A stretch of DNA of 64,000 nt from the NCBI GenBank assembly GCA_037962975.1, contig CM075671.1, positions 14,121,001 through 14,185,000 of the forward strand, given 5' to 3'. The notes beneath the pieces are model-generated. The model worked only from the letters and a program-made list of their open reading frames with translations, ran no database searches and was not told where the DNA came from. Shown here piece by piece: positions 24,015-37,499 of the stretch. Positions within the stretch are counted from its first letter, which is position 1; each line of letters begins with the position of its first letter. The DNA comes from Clitoria ternatea (taxonomy: Eukaryota > Streptophyta > Magnoliopsida > Fabales > Fabaceae). A program made the position numbers and the translations under genes.

Positions 24015-26082
24015 GGTACTGAACCAAATTCAACACAATTTATTAGTCAATATCCAGTTCCATACACAATTAATAATTCATCGTAAGAATTACTACACAC
24101 ACTATCATTTAATATGATTGCATTACCTCAAATACAACCAACTACACATCAATATACACCATAAGTTGTCTCACAACATTTTAACTCACAATACTTATAT
24201 GCATAATCAATCCAATTCATCATATCATTCCATTTAATTTAATATTTATACACACATCACACAATCACAATATCCTCATATAATAACAATCATCCTCAAT
24301 AGCTGTCTTACAGTGTCTCATGACCACAATGACCAATTATCAAACATTCTCAATAGCTGTCTCACAGCTTTCAGTGCACACCAATAGCCGTTCCACAACA
24401 TACCAATGTTAGAGTGGCTGCCTTGTAGCTACAATGAAATGCATGCGGATCCAACTCTAATGATGGGAATTACACTGCAACGTATAAATTTTCATAACAT
24501 ATTATCAATTATGTTTTACCAGTACTGAACCGCTCACCCATTTGCAACACCAGTCACTCTCAGTGACAATGACAACTCAATTAGGTCTTACGAGCCCACC
24601 TGGAGTCCTACCCGAAGACGACTATGTAATCCAAAGAAACCACCATAGGATTTATGCCTTACCATCTAGGTCGATATCACAGGCCCCTACAGTCCTGTGA
24701 GCGATTGAATGCAAATGTTATGTAAAACAATTATCAATCATCAATAGACCACCTGATTACCATCATTAGGGACTACTACTTAGTTACCATCACCAAGGGT
24801 TTCAACTCAACATATCAATAAACATAACATGTAACAACTAATAATTTCAGTAAGCTCACAATCACAATTAAGCTTCCTAAAGCTTATATTCACATCATTA
24901 ATTAGTATCATTAATCATCATCAAAATCATCACTTTAACTTCATTCAACTATTAATCGCCGAAACCATAATTAAATATTATTTTCATACTTCACAGTTCT
25001 AATATCTTATAGCGACATTTTATTTAATAAATCTTTCTCAATATAACTCATCTGTTACCAAAATGACATCAAGGTACATAATTTTTTAAAATAATTTTTA
25101 TTTAAAATCCCTTTTGCTTATAAAATATTGTTTTCACTTAATAATAAAATTCTTAAAAACTGAAAATAATTATTTTAATAATTCTAAGTCACTTAACAAA
25201 GCATTTTTAAGCTTAAAATACTATTTCAATATATTTTAGGTAATTATTGACTTACTGAAATACACCGACGATCATTCGAATGCCTCTGACACCAATTACG
25301 CTTAATCAGGAATATCAAAAAATTATTAAAATGAAAATTAATTATTTCGACAACCCATCATAGATTAAAAACACAGATCAACACTAGAACTTCAATTTTG
25401 ACATAGCTTCGAAGACGAGCGATTTACCAAAAATTTATAAAATCACTTACGACACCCGAAACATCTCTGGTTACTTGAAACGTAGTCTAGAAAACGTCGA
25501 AACCTCATTGATTCCTTCCAAAATAATTTGAGATACTCTGACGTTTCGATCCTTCGGTGATCATGGCATGCATCTTGAAAACAGGCACATGTAGTGAGGG
25601 AGATGGTTACTGTCATTTAATAAAGAAAAAGAAAAGGGAACAGATGAGAGTGAAAGATAGTAATGGGGTTCCACGCTGGCAACAAAAAAATTTAAAAGGA
25701 AAAGAAATGGGACAGAGAGCGTGTGAGAGGGAACGAGTGCGAGGGGGTGATAGAGGGTGAAGGGGGTTTTGATGCGTGGAAGGAAAAGTAGACAAAAGGA
25801 AAGAGGGTAATATATATACATATAGAAACGAGAGAGAGAGAGTGTGAGTGAATTGAACAAAATAAATAAAAAAGAAAAGAAAAGGGGGAGTGCGACGTGT
25901 GATACAAGCAAATAGTGAATTTGAGAGTTAATAAAATAAAGAAAAGAAAGGGGGGTGCATTGCTACAGAAGAAAAGTGAGCACACAAGAAAGAATTCAAA
26001 AGAAAGTTACAGAAGTTAAAAAACAAAGAGGTGGAAGAAAAAAAAACTTAAAAATAATTAATAAAAGGAAAATGATGTTATA
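23580..26082 (-). mobile_element. Inverted, rearranged LTR copy of the same family
   Basis: Landmarks appear in reverse orientation: cattcactgaaaaatgac, ttaagggtaagcatatata at 23940-23975 (compare 16200-16250), then a gatgttata end near 26082 that resembles the LTR start on the minus strand. No clean left terminus or target duplication could be found. Purine-rich 25600-26050 gives long open frames on the opposite strand, which I do not regard as genes. Confidence 0.45.
23973..24011. repeat. (AT)n microsatellite
   Basis: Uninterrupted AT dinucleotides of about 39 bp inside the inverted LTR copy. Confidence 0.9.
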
Positions 26083-28588
26083 ATCGGTAAGCTGAAATCT
26101 TTTGAATTGGTGTCGTTTGGTTAAATTGCTAATGGTTGTGGTACATTGGAATACCGTTGGGACGAAAATTAAGTAGATTACATGGTTTTAATGATCGATA
26201 AATTAATTAAAAATTATTGATGTTATTTCAATGTAGGATGGACATTGTAAAGGAGTTGGAAATTGGCTTGGAAGCGTTCAGATTGTGTTTTAAGTATTTG
26301 GAATCAAGGATTCTAGGTTGGGAGTATTATATGTCTTAAATGTATGAGTTAGTAATGGATTAGAGGATAGTTGATGTTTAATTGAATTGATGTTCATGAT
26401 TGTGTTTATTTTTGGTATATGATGATTATATGACTATCCTCTATTGTGTTTGATTCTAAGATTGTGATGATCATGTGATAATGTAAATATATGATGATGA
26501 TTTGTGTGTGATTACGGTTTCTATGTGTTTGATAATATGATGTATTGATGATGATAAGTGACTTAATATGCCAGTTATGCTTGATTGAATTAAGATAATG
26601 TGGTATATTATGACCTTGATGATGTTGACAAGCTAGAGTAGTTAAATTGATAATAAAGATGAAATATTATTGATGTTTATGCATAACATCTATATATAAG
26701 GGCTTAAAGGCCTACAGGGGCCTGTAAAACTAGTGTAGATGGGAGGGCTTAAACCCTGAGGTGGTTTCTTCGGACTTCACAAAAGTCCTTGAGTGAGACT
26801 CAAGGCAGCCTTCGAGTGGGACTCAAGGCTAGCCCACAACACTACCGATGTCGCGAGGAGTGATTGTGTTGGATGAGTGGGCAAGCATATTGGTACCTAT
26901 AAAACAACCGCATCAGCTGGGAACTAAGACATATTATTGTATACTAATATCCCATCATTAAAGACGAATCCGCATGCGTTGCATTACGGCTATAAGGCAA
27001 TCACTGTGACATTGATATGCTATAGGACAACTATTAATGTGCACTTAAAGCTGCGAGGTAGCCATTATGATCATGAGAAGTTATGAGACAGCTATTGAGA
27101 ATGATTGATATTATTTGATGATATAATGTGTGTTTATATGTTAGATTAAATGACAATGATGATGTGATGAACTGGGTTAATAACAGGGGATGCAAGATGT
27201 CGAATCTGGTTCTGTATTTGCCATTTAATATATATATATATATATATGCTCATCCCTGCACCAATTTTTATCTTGCAGTGAACCTAGACCGCGAAGACAA
27301 TTACTGAAAGCTAGAGAAGCTTATGGTGGATGAATGCAGTGCGGATTCACTTGTATATAGGATCATTGTATAAACTTTTGTTGTATAGCGTTGGCCGACT
27401 CGTTTTGAATTCTATAAATACATGTACATAGTCGATCTAGATAGCTGATGACCTCACCAGAGGCGTAGAATTGATTTTGATGCTTAAATTAAGAATTATG
27501 ATGATGATGTTGATATTGATGATGATGAGTTAGATTGGATGCCATGGATAAACCCATGATGATTATATTGAAATGTGTTATGCCCATGAATTGTAATTGA
27601 TTTCATATCATGTTGACTTGACATTATGGGCAGGTATTTTGATTATCATAATGCATATAGATTGTTGAATGTGATTGAAATGGTTTGTCATCGTTGGATC
27701 TCATGAATGACATGTGGTTATGTTGTGAATTATGCATAATTGAGGAACTGGGCAGGTCAAGATGAGATTTGTGAGGTTTTGGAACCTCCGGATGGGTTTA
27801 GTAGCCTCAATATAGTATTTAAAGTTTGTGTGAGTTGAAATGGTCTAATTCTTATGGAGATTGATAGGTCAAGTTGGGAGGAAATGACCTAAGTTGGCCA
27901 AATTGTGTTTTCAGGCATATCTTTCTCGTTTTTAGAAATTTGGATTGTGGCTTGTTGCTACATGTCATGAATGATGAGAAATAGTTTGGGTTAAAATTTG
28001 GTGGTATTTGGATGCCACATGAGTAAGATGTGATGCAAAGAAGTTGGTTTGAAGGATAAAACATTGATATTTTTGCTCAAGCTAGCCTATTTCGCTTAAG
28101 CGAGACTATGAGTTAAATGGGGAGTGTTTTCTGGGCAAATCTTGCTCAAGCGAGGATAGTCTCGCTTAAGCGGGAGTTAAATGGTTAGTTTCTGGTGGAT
28201 TTTCACTCAAACAAGGGTATTTTCGCTTGAGCGAGTCTCACATGGGAAGTTTCTGTCAAATTTTAGCTCAAGCGAGGCAACTCTCACTTATGCGAAAATC
28301 GGGCTTTCGATAAAGTGAAATTTTTGCTCAAGTGAGAATTAAATCAATTTTTACTTCCTTCACGAATGTTGTAGGTGATTGAGTTGTAAATGTTTTCTCG
28401 TTGGAATCACCTCAATCGGAGGTTCGTAACCCAAGTTATGCCCAAAATACTACAGGGTGTTTAGACTGAAATTTCATGTGGACTAGTTCTATAATTTCAT
28501 GAATTGGACCACCTTAGGAGCATAATTGACCCTCAACTTCTTCATAACAATTGTAGGTAATTGGGTGTGAAAGTGTACCAGTTGGATG
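26083..28588 (+). mobile_element. 3' continuation of the third LTR, interrupted at 28589
   Basis: Plus-orientation landmarks continue from the 22818 fragment: ggcttggaagcgttcagattg, tctatatataagggcttaaaggcc, gcagtgaacctagaccg, gtgaggttttggaacctccggatggg. The last matches gtgaggtttgggtacct near 31135 in the intact copy. The family relationship is clear but divergence is high. An AT microsatellite lies at about 27229-27248. It is cut by the solo LTR at 28589. Confidence 0.5.
28072..28330. repeat. Array of palindromic GCTCAAGCGAG / CGCTTAAGCG words
   Basis: About five units of roughly 60 bp, each pairing a ttgctcaagcgag word with a tcgcttaagcgag word about 15-20 bp away, separated by ttaaatgg...gtttctgg spacers. 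The arms can pair as short hairpins. Confidence 0.8.
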
Positions 28589-29803
28589 TGTAACATTCCA
28601 AAAATTAATTTTTGGGTAATTTGAATTGGCCAAATAATTAAATTGAATAAGTTTAATAATCCTCAAGTGGTTAAATTAATTTTTAGAATTTACCGGGGTA
28701 AGTTTCTGGTAACCGTTAATTACCCGGTTGGTTTAAAAATTAACTGAATGCACGTAATTACTAAAGTACCCTTAAGTTTGCAATTGCATTACACCCATTT
28801 CATTTTGTCTCACGGTCTGTACTGAGGGAAGGGAAATTAGATTTTTAAACTCACTTTCTCTCTCACGTTCACACGCACTATACAGAGAAAAGGGAAAAAT
28901 CTAAAATTTGCCATTTCTTCCTCATCTTTCTCGCGGGAATGCATGCAACATCGTGGGGGACTTGGCTTCTCCATTTCTCTTTGATTTCTTCAATTAAAGG
29001 GCAAGGTTCAAACCTCTTCTTCTCTCTCTTCTTGACAGCCATGTGGGTTTAAAGGAAGAGCTTGAATTTCTTCTAATTGAGGTAAAATTCCATCACCCAT
29101 TTTTAGTTTTAGATGATTCAAGGATCTCACCTTCTAATTCTACCTTTTTCATGAAATTAAAGGCATTTTGAAGCTTGATTGGTGGTGAGTGTCCTTCGGA
29201 GCCTTTGGAGTTAGGTTTTCTCCATTTTCAAGTAAGTAAACGTGATACTCATTGATTGGTTCTGGCTCCGTTTCATGAGATTTGAGTATTGATTGAATTA
29301 ATGATAATTTAGGAACCATTTTGGAAGCGTTTCAAGTAACAGGCAGCGTTGGGGTTCTTTTGGAATAGCGTTTTGGAGTCGTCAGCTTGAATCGATGAGC
29401 CGTTAATTAATTAAAATAATTATTTATGGTTGTTTTGGCTCCGTTATATGAAATTTAGGTATTAATTGGGTTAATTATAATTTAGGAATTGTTTTGGAAG
29501 TGTTACGGAGCTTCGGGTGGAGTCGGAAGCGAGTATCGGGATTGATCGGGCTTATCGATAAGTTAAGACTTATCGAAATAATTATGAATTAGTGGTTTTA
29601 GCCTAAACTACAAGTTAATAGCCATTGTGATATTAAAATATATTATTATTAATCTTAGGAGGTTGTTTGATTTTGGAAATTGTGATCGGATAACGATCAG
29701 ATAGCATTTGGATAGTGCAGGGAGCTTCTAGATTATTATTTCCAGGTAAGAGGAGCTATTAGATTTTAAATGTATGGTTTATGGACGGGTTCAAGGTATA
29801 TTG

Positions 29804-29851
<48 letters not shown>

Positions 29852-31243
29852 TATGAATAATGTATGTGAACTGTGATGATTGATTTGTAAATTGTGAAAT
29901 GTTGTGAATATACCCCGCTTGTGTGATAATTGAGAATTATCAATGTTTATAATGTTTGTCGTCCATAATATGATGTTGAGTTGCATAAGATGCAAATGGT
30001 AAATGAGATTGTTGTGATATATTACATGTGATGTAATGAATTGATGAATTAGGTTCTATGCATGAGATGTAATAGAATGATATGGATGAAATTGAGATGT
30101 TACATGATATGCAATTGAGTAAATAATTTGGTATCATTTTTGGTAGCATGAGATGCTTGTGTGAATTACATAATATGGCATAGATGGAAGGGTGACCCGC
30201 GGAAGGTCAGGAACCCTGTGTTTGTGATTTCAAGTTACAGATTCTTGGGCTAGGTCCTGTGAGAGCCCGTGATTACCGTAGGAGTTAGAGTTAAGTCTCG
30301 AGATGTCACGAGGTGACCGGTATGACGCGGGAAAGGCTAATGGAGTGAGGCCATGATAGAATCTGTAGTTGAAATCATGGTTAAGTCGGATCCGCACTCA
30401 TATGCATTGTTGCATTGTTATTGAGAATAACATGAATGGAATAACCTGTGTATATGATATTGAGAATATTTGATGTGGGCGAATCGTGTTAAATGGCAGT
30501 GAATGATATTGATATGTGATATTATGCTATATGACTAAGAATTAGAATTGGATAGGTTGATTCAGTTCAATAACTGTCATTTAACAACGTAATATGCTCA
30601 CCCCTATTATGTGGCTATATTTTTCAGTGAGATTGGACCGTGACGGTGATTGATGAGATGTAACCATGCTTGTGCGAAAGACAAGTTATATATATTGTCT
30701 ATATATATATATATATATATATTGTATAGTATTTTGTGATGTAGCTTTGGCGGCTCCTGTAGATATCTATTTTGACTATTGTGTATAACTACTTAGTGGA
30801 TCCTAGGTAGCTGACGGCTTTAACTGGAAGCCTAGATTTCTTTTTGATTGTATATATGAGGACATGTTGATGTTATATGTTATGATGATTATATATGGTT
30901 ATGGTGACCATGGATGATCCTATTTAATATATGTGATAATATGCCCAGGGATTGTCTTTAAGAGATTGATGCATGATATGAGTGTGATGGGAAGGCATTG
31001 TGGATATGCATGATGAGTTATGATTGAGTAGATCATGTGATGAATTATGAGTTGATGATAGACACATGAGAAATGAGGTTTTACATGAGTTTTTGCGCAT
31101 AATTGTGGAAGTGATAGGGTCATAATGCGTTCTGTGAGGTTTGGGTACCTTTGGATGGGTCCGAACAACCAATTTGGGGTTGAATTAAATCGAAAAAAAT
31201 TCATTTAGGTTTTATGGTTTTTTTAAAACTTAAGGATGTTTCA
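28589..31243 (+). mobile_element. Second solo LTR of the same family, imperfect duplication
   Basis: Starts TGTAACATTCC and ends GGATGTTTCA, the same termini as the 15585-18290 copy in opposite orientation. Flanking pentamers are ggatg (28584-28588) and ggatt (31244-31248), one mismatch apart, which suggests an older insertion. The length is 2655 bp, with no PBS or coding sequence. It is inserted into a degraded relative of itself. Confidence 0.85.
29804..29851. repeat. Compound (AT)n(GA)n microsatellite
   Basis: About 22 bp of AT followed directly by about 25 bp of GA, inside the solo LTR. Confidence 0.95.
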
Positions 31244-31248
31244 GGATT

Positions 31249-33946
31249 CACCTCAATTGGAGTTGTGTAACTTCGATTGGATGTAAATTATTGAGCAGTG
31301 CATAGGAAATTGACATGCTAAAAAGTCTTCCTTAAATAAATTTGACACTTCCAAACCTAGGCTATGTTATTAGAGACTTGTAGAGTCATGTGAAGCTATC
31401 CTAGGATAGATGTGAATTTTTAGAAAAAAATTTCCTCTGATTTTTATTTAATTGAGCATAAAGTGCTCACAGTACATTAACTATTATAAACCCCTTAATA
31501 TTTTCTTGAATTATACTCCAATGGATAAAAAAGAAAGATTAAAAAAGTGCCCTTATTTTATTAAAGTATGGAAACCCTCCACTTACAAACATTTATTAAC
31601 ATATGTAAAATTTGTATAATTTAAATAATGGTATTTTAGCTTATAAAGAAAAATAATGATATTTTATTTCAGCTTATAAATAATCTATTTTTTTTACAAG
31701 CAGTTTAAACAAAGTGTGCTTCACCATTTTAATTCATTTCATTGAGAACTTGGGAAAAAATTATATTTTGACTTCCTATAACTCTTTTGTGTTGTGTTGA
31801 CCGATGTCTATATCTCTTTTAAAAGTTTAAACCAGTGCTTCAAAACTGTATTACGCTACAGTTTTGACGCAATACAGTAATTACCCTGGATAAGAAAATC
31901 AAACTTACACGATTTTTTATAAAAGACAATATTTTTTAAAAAAATGCCAACTTCTCTGCTTCATAAGATTTAGGGCATTTTCTCTACAACACACACTTAT
32001 TCTTTAAAATCCACAAAATTCAGATAACAGAAAATATAAAAAGGTCATACGTGTTAGGATTTTGAAACGTCACAAATAACCACATATAATAAATATGAGA
32101 GAGAATAATACATGATTGATCATTGAAATTGTTGTAATCAATTAACTAATTACCATTTAAAGATCGTAATATTTATATTGATTGTTTTAATAAATGATGT
32201 AAAAAAATATTATTGTGTATTGATTATTGAAACAATTGGTATAAAAATGAAGAAGAAAAGTTGACCCTTGAAATTAAGAAGTGAAAATAGATGGTTAAAA
32301 AGATAAAAAAATTTGATGTAATTAATGGATTGACATATGACATAGTTTAATTGGAAAATAACTCAAGGATATGGAAAGTGATTTTCATACGAATAGAATA
32401 CCCCATTTTGAGGAGAGTATATATCTTGTTCTGTGTGTGCAAATGTGGTCCATGATATAATTCCAAGGCCGCTCATGTTTTTGAGGACGCGGGTATATCG
32501 AGAATATGAGAACCCAATTTTTTTAAAATAAAATAGTTTTATAATTTAAATAATGATATTTATATTACTTAAAATCTAAATATATGACTACAAACTTCAT
32601 GCTCTAATGATAACAAATGGTACTCTTATACAATCATTATAAATGTAGTAATAATTCTAATAAAGTATAATGTTGTCAGTTGATAAAACTACTCATAAAT
32701 CTTTATCTTATCTCTTACTTTGTTCTTTTTTCTATTTTTTTTTTGAATTTGGTCAGGGAAACTAAGCATTAGAAGTGAAAAAATATGTTGGGTTAAACTA
32801 AGTTTCACAGGATCTAAGTCTAACCTAGTACTTAATTGTAAGATTTAATTAAATTTGTTTCATTACTTGAGTTAGACTACACTTTTAAGTTTGTTTTGCC
32901 TATATAGAAGCTTAAATTAGCATCATAGTCTATATAACACCTTGATTTGCATTAAATCCAATAAAAACACTAACAAACAAATATTAAATAATTAGTAAAC
33001 TCGTATTAAATAAACAAATAAGTCTCTAAAAAATTAACAAACCTAGGTAAAATATATATTTAGTTATCATTTTTGCATATTAGAATTAATTTTAACATTT
33101 TAATCTTATAATTTTACTTTATATATAGAAAATATCATATGTGTTTATAAATTATAATATATTTAATAAAATCATATCAACTAGCCTGATTGATTGAAAA
33201 TGTTTGTTTTTAAAAATTGTAGACACATCTTCTTTAATTAAATAGGCTTTTTGAAAAGTAATAACCTAATTTTATTATTAAAACTAGTCTTTAAATAAGT
33301 TAGATTTTAAACTCTTGATAAACTCTTACTCATAATAAGTGTTATGGATAAATATTATTTACACGTGTTCTTGAACTTAATTCGACAAAAGTTGACTATT
33401 TTTTTTTTTTTTGGTTTGGGAGGGGGAGGTAGGGCTCAAATCCTGACCCCAAATAAAATTTTGTGAAATTGGGCTTCAGGTAATTCAAAGATGGAAGCAG
33501 CTGAGCCGAGGTATGACTGAATCCTAATCGTAGAACACAATGGATTACTAATGTTATCCTTTTGCTTTCCAAGGTGGGACATCTCACGAGAGGATAGAAA
33601 TTAGAATTCCAAAGCTAGCCATGCATGCATCCATCATAATATATTCAACTATCCATCAGAGTGAGATAAAACCAACATTATGAATTAATAGCATGCGGAA
33701 GAATCTCTAGCCAACCATAAGTATTCTAGATGGAGCTAAAACTCATCACTAGCTAGGTGCCACATAATTCTTTAAGAGCCCATCCATCATACAGCTCTAA
33801 ATGTTTTTTCTTTTTCTTTTTAATGCTAAACCTAAGTTCACTAAGTAACACCAATGTATTTATTAAAAGAAAATCTCTCTCTTCCCCCACACCCATCGAT
33901 CCATGCCATGCATTCTCACCACCACAGAAAAGATTGACAGAGTTGT
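31249..33946. other. AT-rich intergenic DNA downstream of the WOX gene
   Basis: The first part may still be remnant LTR of the interrupted copy. The rest is A/T-rich without a recognisable gene. A T-run followed by ggtttgggaggggg lies near 33400, of unknown origin. The last few hundred bases should contain the 3' UTR of the minus-strand WOX gene. Confidence 0.55.
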
Positions 33947-34602
33947 TCATAGAGAACTCAAGCGCAGCTCTAACGGTGGGTGCTCCATTCCTTCTCCCTT
34001 TGTGTATGAAAACATTACATCACCATCCCTACATTCATTTGCATGCCACCTCAGCCTATCTGATGAGTTTAAGGGGAAGAGTTGAAGAGTCTCCACTACA
34101 CTATCAGGTTCTGAAACTTGATACATCTCACCAATACCTGAAACCATGATAAACCCCTTAAAATCTAAATAATAATGTTCCATGTTAGTCCTTGAATATA
34201 AAAAATTTATAACAAATAGCTACCAATTCTTACATCACTACTATATTAGTGACAAAATAACAATATACAAAAAATGAATTAGTACTTACTTTGTGTAGAA
34301 GTATTGTTGATAGAGTTTTGTGTAGGAATGATGTGATTAACACACAGTTTGCGGCGCTTTTGTCTTTCCCTGGCCTTGTGATTCTGAAACCAATAGAAGA
34401 CATTCTTGGTTTGAATCTTACCATAAAAGCTAAGCTGAGAGGAGATGTTTTGAATCTGATCAATGGTTGGGGTGCGGAGCCCTGACTTGAACAGTTGAGT
34501 GAGAAGTTGAAGCTGTTCAGTAGTGGGATTCCAACGCCCATACTTACTGCCACTGCTACTGCTCTTTCTCATACAAAAGCCTGACACCCCATCTTGATCC
34601 AT
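33947..34602 (-). CDS. WOX5-like: WUSCHEL-related homeobox protein, WOX5/WOX7 type
   Basis: This is a nuclear homeodomain transcription factor. WOX5 proteins keep the root quiescent centre and, in legumes, also act in nodules (family knowledge). Two exons are predicted: 34602-34290 and 34137-33947, with a 152-bp GTAAGT...TTTCAG intron; the join restores frame and gives 167 residues (Arabidopsis WOX5 is about 180). The first in-frame ATG is at 34602 (MDQDGVSGFC), since an in-frame stop lies upstream. The WUS-type homeodomain is at about residues 22-85 (RWNPTTEQLQLLTQLF, LRTPTIDQIQNIS, helix 3 FYWFQNHKARERQKRRK). A WUS box (TLQLFPL, about 121-127) and a C-terminal EAR-like repressor motif (LELRL, about 160-164) follow. 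LTQLF, LRTP and QLSFYGKI favour WOX5/7 over WUS, WOX1 or WOX4. Possible TATA (CCTATATATG) lies near 34866-34875. This is the only host gene seen in the window, and it appears intact. Confidence 0.92.
34138..34289 (-). other. Intron of the WOX5-like gene
   Basis: The donor on the minus strand is A|GTAAGT at 34289 and the acceptor is TTTCAG|GT at 34138. Splicing completes a Ser codon (A|GT) and joins the homeodomain exon to the exon carrying the WUS box. Reading through the intron would give a stop shortly after the donor. Confidence 0.85.
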
Positions 34603-34619
34603 ATTCAAACCCTTCAAGA

Positions 34620-37499
34620 TATTCCTCTGATCACTTTATTATCTGAACAATAAAGATCCCAATATGTCTACACATGAAATGATATAATACCTTAACTTAA
34701 TAATCTATTGTTAAAATCTTTGTCTTTCTTTGTACTGCAATTTTGTGCAGATCACAGATCTTATAATCGACGTTCTGTCTGCTTAGATTTTAGGGAATGT
34801 TGAGCCATGCATTATTATATGTGGCTTTTTTTTATTATTATTGGATAACATCATCTAGATACATACATATATAGGTTCTTGACCATCTCGGTTACAATTT
34901 TTTAACTAAAATACTAGCATATTGGGTGGTGGTCCTGTGATTTCCTATCTTCTCCTTTAATTAAGTAATGTGAAGCATGCCGTATGAAAATCCCTTACTT
35001 CTTCATGCGTTTATTGAACCATAAAATTAGTCTTGTGACTACGGACGGTAAGAATACTGGTATAGGAAAAACAAAAGTCGTATAGCATGCAAATAATTGA
35101 TATTAAATTTTGCTTAAAAACTAAATATCTTTTTATGATATTGTATATAAGATTGGGATCATTTAAAATGCGGGAATACACTTTATAGCAGTGATATCTA
35201 TTGATGGAAAAATCAACATATTTATACGTTGATAGTAAAAAAAATATAATTAAATCAATCACTTAAGATATTCCCTATCAGTTATATAACTAATCACTTT
35301 GTGTTAATTTGTAAGCAACTCGATGATGAATGAAATAATTAGTCAAAGTTTTAAACCAACACACCCAAGACAAATATCAAAACATTAACATAAAGAATGA
35401 CGAACTTTTCCGCTCAATCACATCCCAGTTTAAAATTATTTCTATCAATGTTTTACCTACCAAATAAAAATATTACTTAGTTAAACAACACATATATCTT
35501 CTTTTATGTTAATTAATAAAGAATAAAAAATATTAACAAGTATTCTAAAGTTACTAATTAATAAAATAAAAATAATTTTTATTAAAAATATTATTAATAA
35601 TTTCTAAATAATTCTCACATCATTTTTAATAATAAAAAAAACGTTCAATTCCTTAAACTAATACCCTAAAAATCAAAACATTGGTTAACCGAAATCATAA
35701 AGAATTACTGTTAGGTAAAATCATGCGCAAAAAGCAGCAATTGTTTCAACGTTTCGGAATTGGAGCAGCAAAAATGCAAGACCATAATTGAAGATTTATT
35801 ATTTTATTCTACTATTCTTCATTTATTTATTTATCCTCCAGTTCTTCTTAGACACAACAGTGTGTTTTTCAGTAAAGTGTGCACTTACTCCTAAATTTTA
35901 TACTTTTATCAATTTGTGTATGTTTAGTTTTCATTGTCTTATTAAGGTTAGTGCTTTGACTAGTATTGCGTATTAATCCAATTTCATCAAGACATGCAAA
36001 TTAAGCCAATCTTTGCTTTTGAAAATAAGTGGATAAAGAATGGTTAAAAGGTGCTATTAAGATTAAAAATAAAGATGAAAATTTCAATAAATACTGATAT
36101 TTTAATTCCTAATGCTATAAATCTAATTCTTCGTTTTACTTGTTTTATGAAACATGTCTGCACCATAATTTTTTGGTAACAATTTGTATTTTTTAACATC
36201 CGCACCATTATTTGATACATATTTATAAATTTTGAAACTGTTCTTCATATATTTTTCTCTTTATGTTATGAAGATTTAATTATGTTTTGAAATTTTAAAA
36301 GGATAAGTATTTAAAAATAATTCAAAACTCTTAAAAAGTAAATAAATAAACGGAGATTACAATAGTTAAAATTTTAAAACTTAATTACTTTACCATTTGA
36401 CACATATGGATCGGTTAATCAATTTTAATAAATGGCTTTGGGTTTAAAAATTAATTAGTTGAAAAAAAAACAGGTAATACAACATAATGAGTAACCAGGA
36501 AAGGAGAGACCACATTCTTGCATTGCATGCACTTTCTACAATTCCCAAGGATGGTGTCTTGAAACGTGGCACTAGGGGTTTGCCTCCTCTAACTTCTAGG
36601 CCTTTTGGACTCAGCATGTTAACTTTACATGTTCATTGTTAGGTACCTACCTAGGATGTAATATCTTTAAATATAAGTGTAAACGATATTTAGAATAATA
36701 GTTACGGTCAGAGATTAAGTGTGATTGGTATAGATAAAGAAATCTTACATCGAATAGAAATGAACAAGTGAAATTATAAGTAGATGGATTTATATATCTA
36801 ACGCCAATCGGTTTTAAAGTTGTAATGTGGTGTTATATACTTATTGATTCCTCCATCTAAACTCCTCCTTACTTTTAATATTATTTATTATATATGAATT
36901 AATTGTCTTGAAAATATATATAAGGAGGATAAATGCGATAAACAAATACTTGAAAGATATATTTTTACTTATATTGAAGGATAAAAACGTTACATTAAAA
37001 TTTGTTTATATTTAAAACCTGAGGTAATAGTAAATTTGGCAACTTAGATTTGAGCAGTTGTTTAGATTAATTCATTTCACTCAAACTCTAACTTCTGTTA
37101 ATTAAATTAAAAATCATCTAAGCTAATTAAGAATCAATAATAATTAGTAGTTGGATTAGGTATCAAATTTTGGTTACGTAAATTCGACTACTTAATTTAA
37201 TACTATTGGAATTCAATTCAAAATGATACTTACTCAATCCTAAACCACGCACAAGCTAATGACATGCACCACACAACTTAGCAAACAACCAAATCTTGAT
37301 TTGCTATTTAATTTGTTCCGTTTGCCATTTAAGAGCATGAATCTCTCGCATTTTAATCTAACTTAGAACCAACTTTTTAAGCCAAATAAATTGATTTGGA
37401 TAAAAACCAACTTTAAACTATTTAACATAATTAGAGTGTATCTTTAAATTAATAGGCACCGGTTAAGAAATAAAAATAAAATATTTTTATTAAAAATTA
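34620..37499. other. AT-rich intergenic DNA upstream of the WOX gene
   Basis: No coding region is recognised. The first 0.3-0.5 kb presumably contains the WOX promoter. A segment at about 36655-36860 (cttacatcgaatagaaatgaac, atcggttttaaagttgtaatgtgg) resembles the kind of sequence found in copia LTRs, but no termini could be defined. Confidence 0.5.

Noticed and set aside
25561..26050. Long open frames on the minus strand (up to 116 codons), Phe/Leu/Ser-rich
   Set aside because: They lie in a purine-rich stretch of a rearranged LTR. Composition follows the base bias and no domain is visible.
15585..31243. Inverted repeat first taken for a segmental duplication or one giant foldback element
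   Set aside because: Each arm has its own LTR termini and its own 5-bp flanking duplication (taagg; ggatg/ggatt), so they are independent insertions.
34138..34183. ATG at the 5' side of the second WOX exon as a separate gene start
   Set aside because: It lies in the intron; splicing at GTAAGT/TTTCAG restores one continuous WOX5-like protein.
34603..34617. Longer N-terminus for the WOX gene starting at a TTG codon at 34617
   Set aside because: There is no upstream ATG in frame and an in-frame TAA lies just before it. MDQDGVSGFC from 34602 fits the family start.
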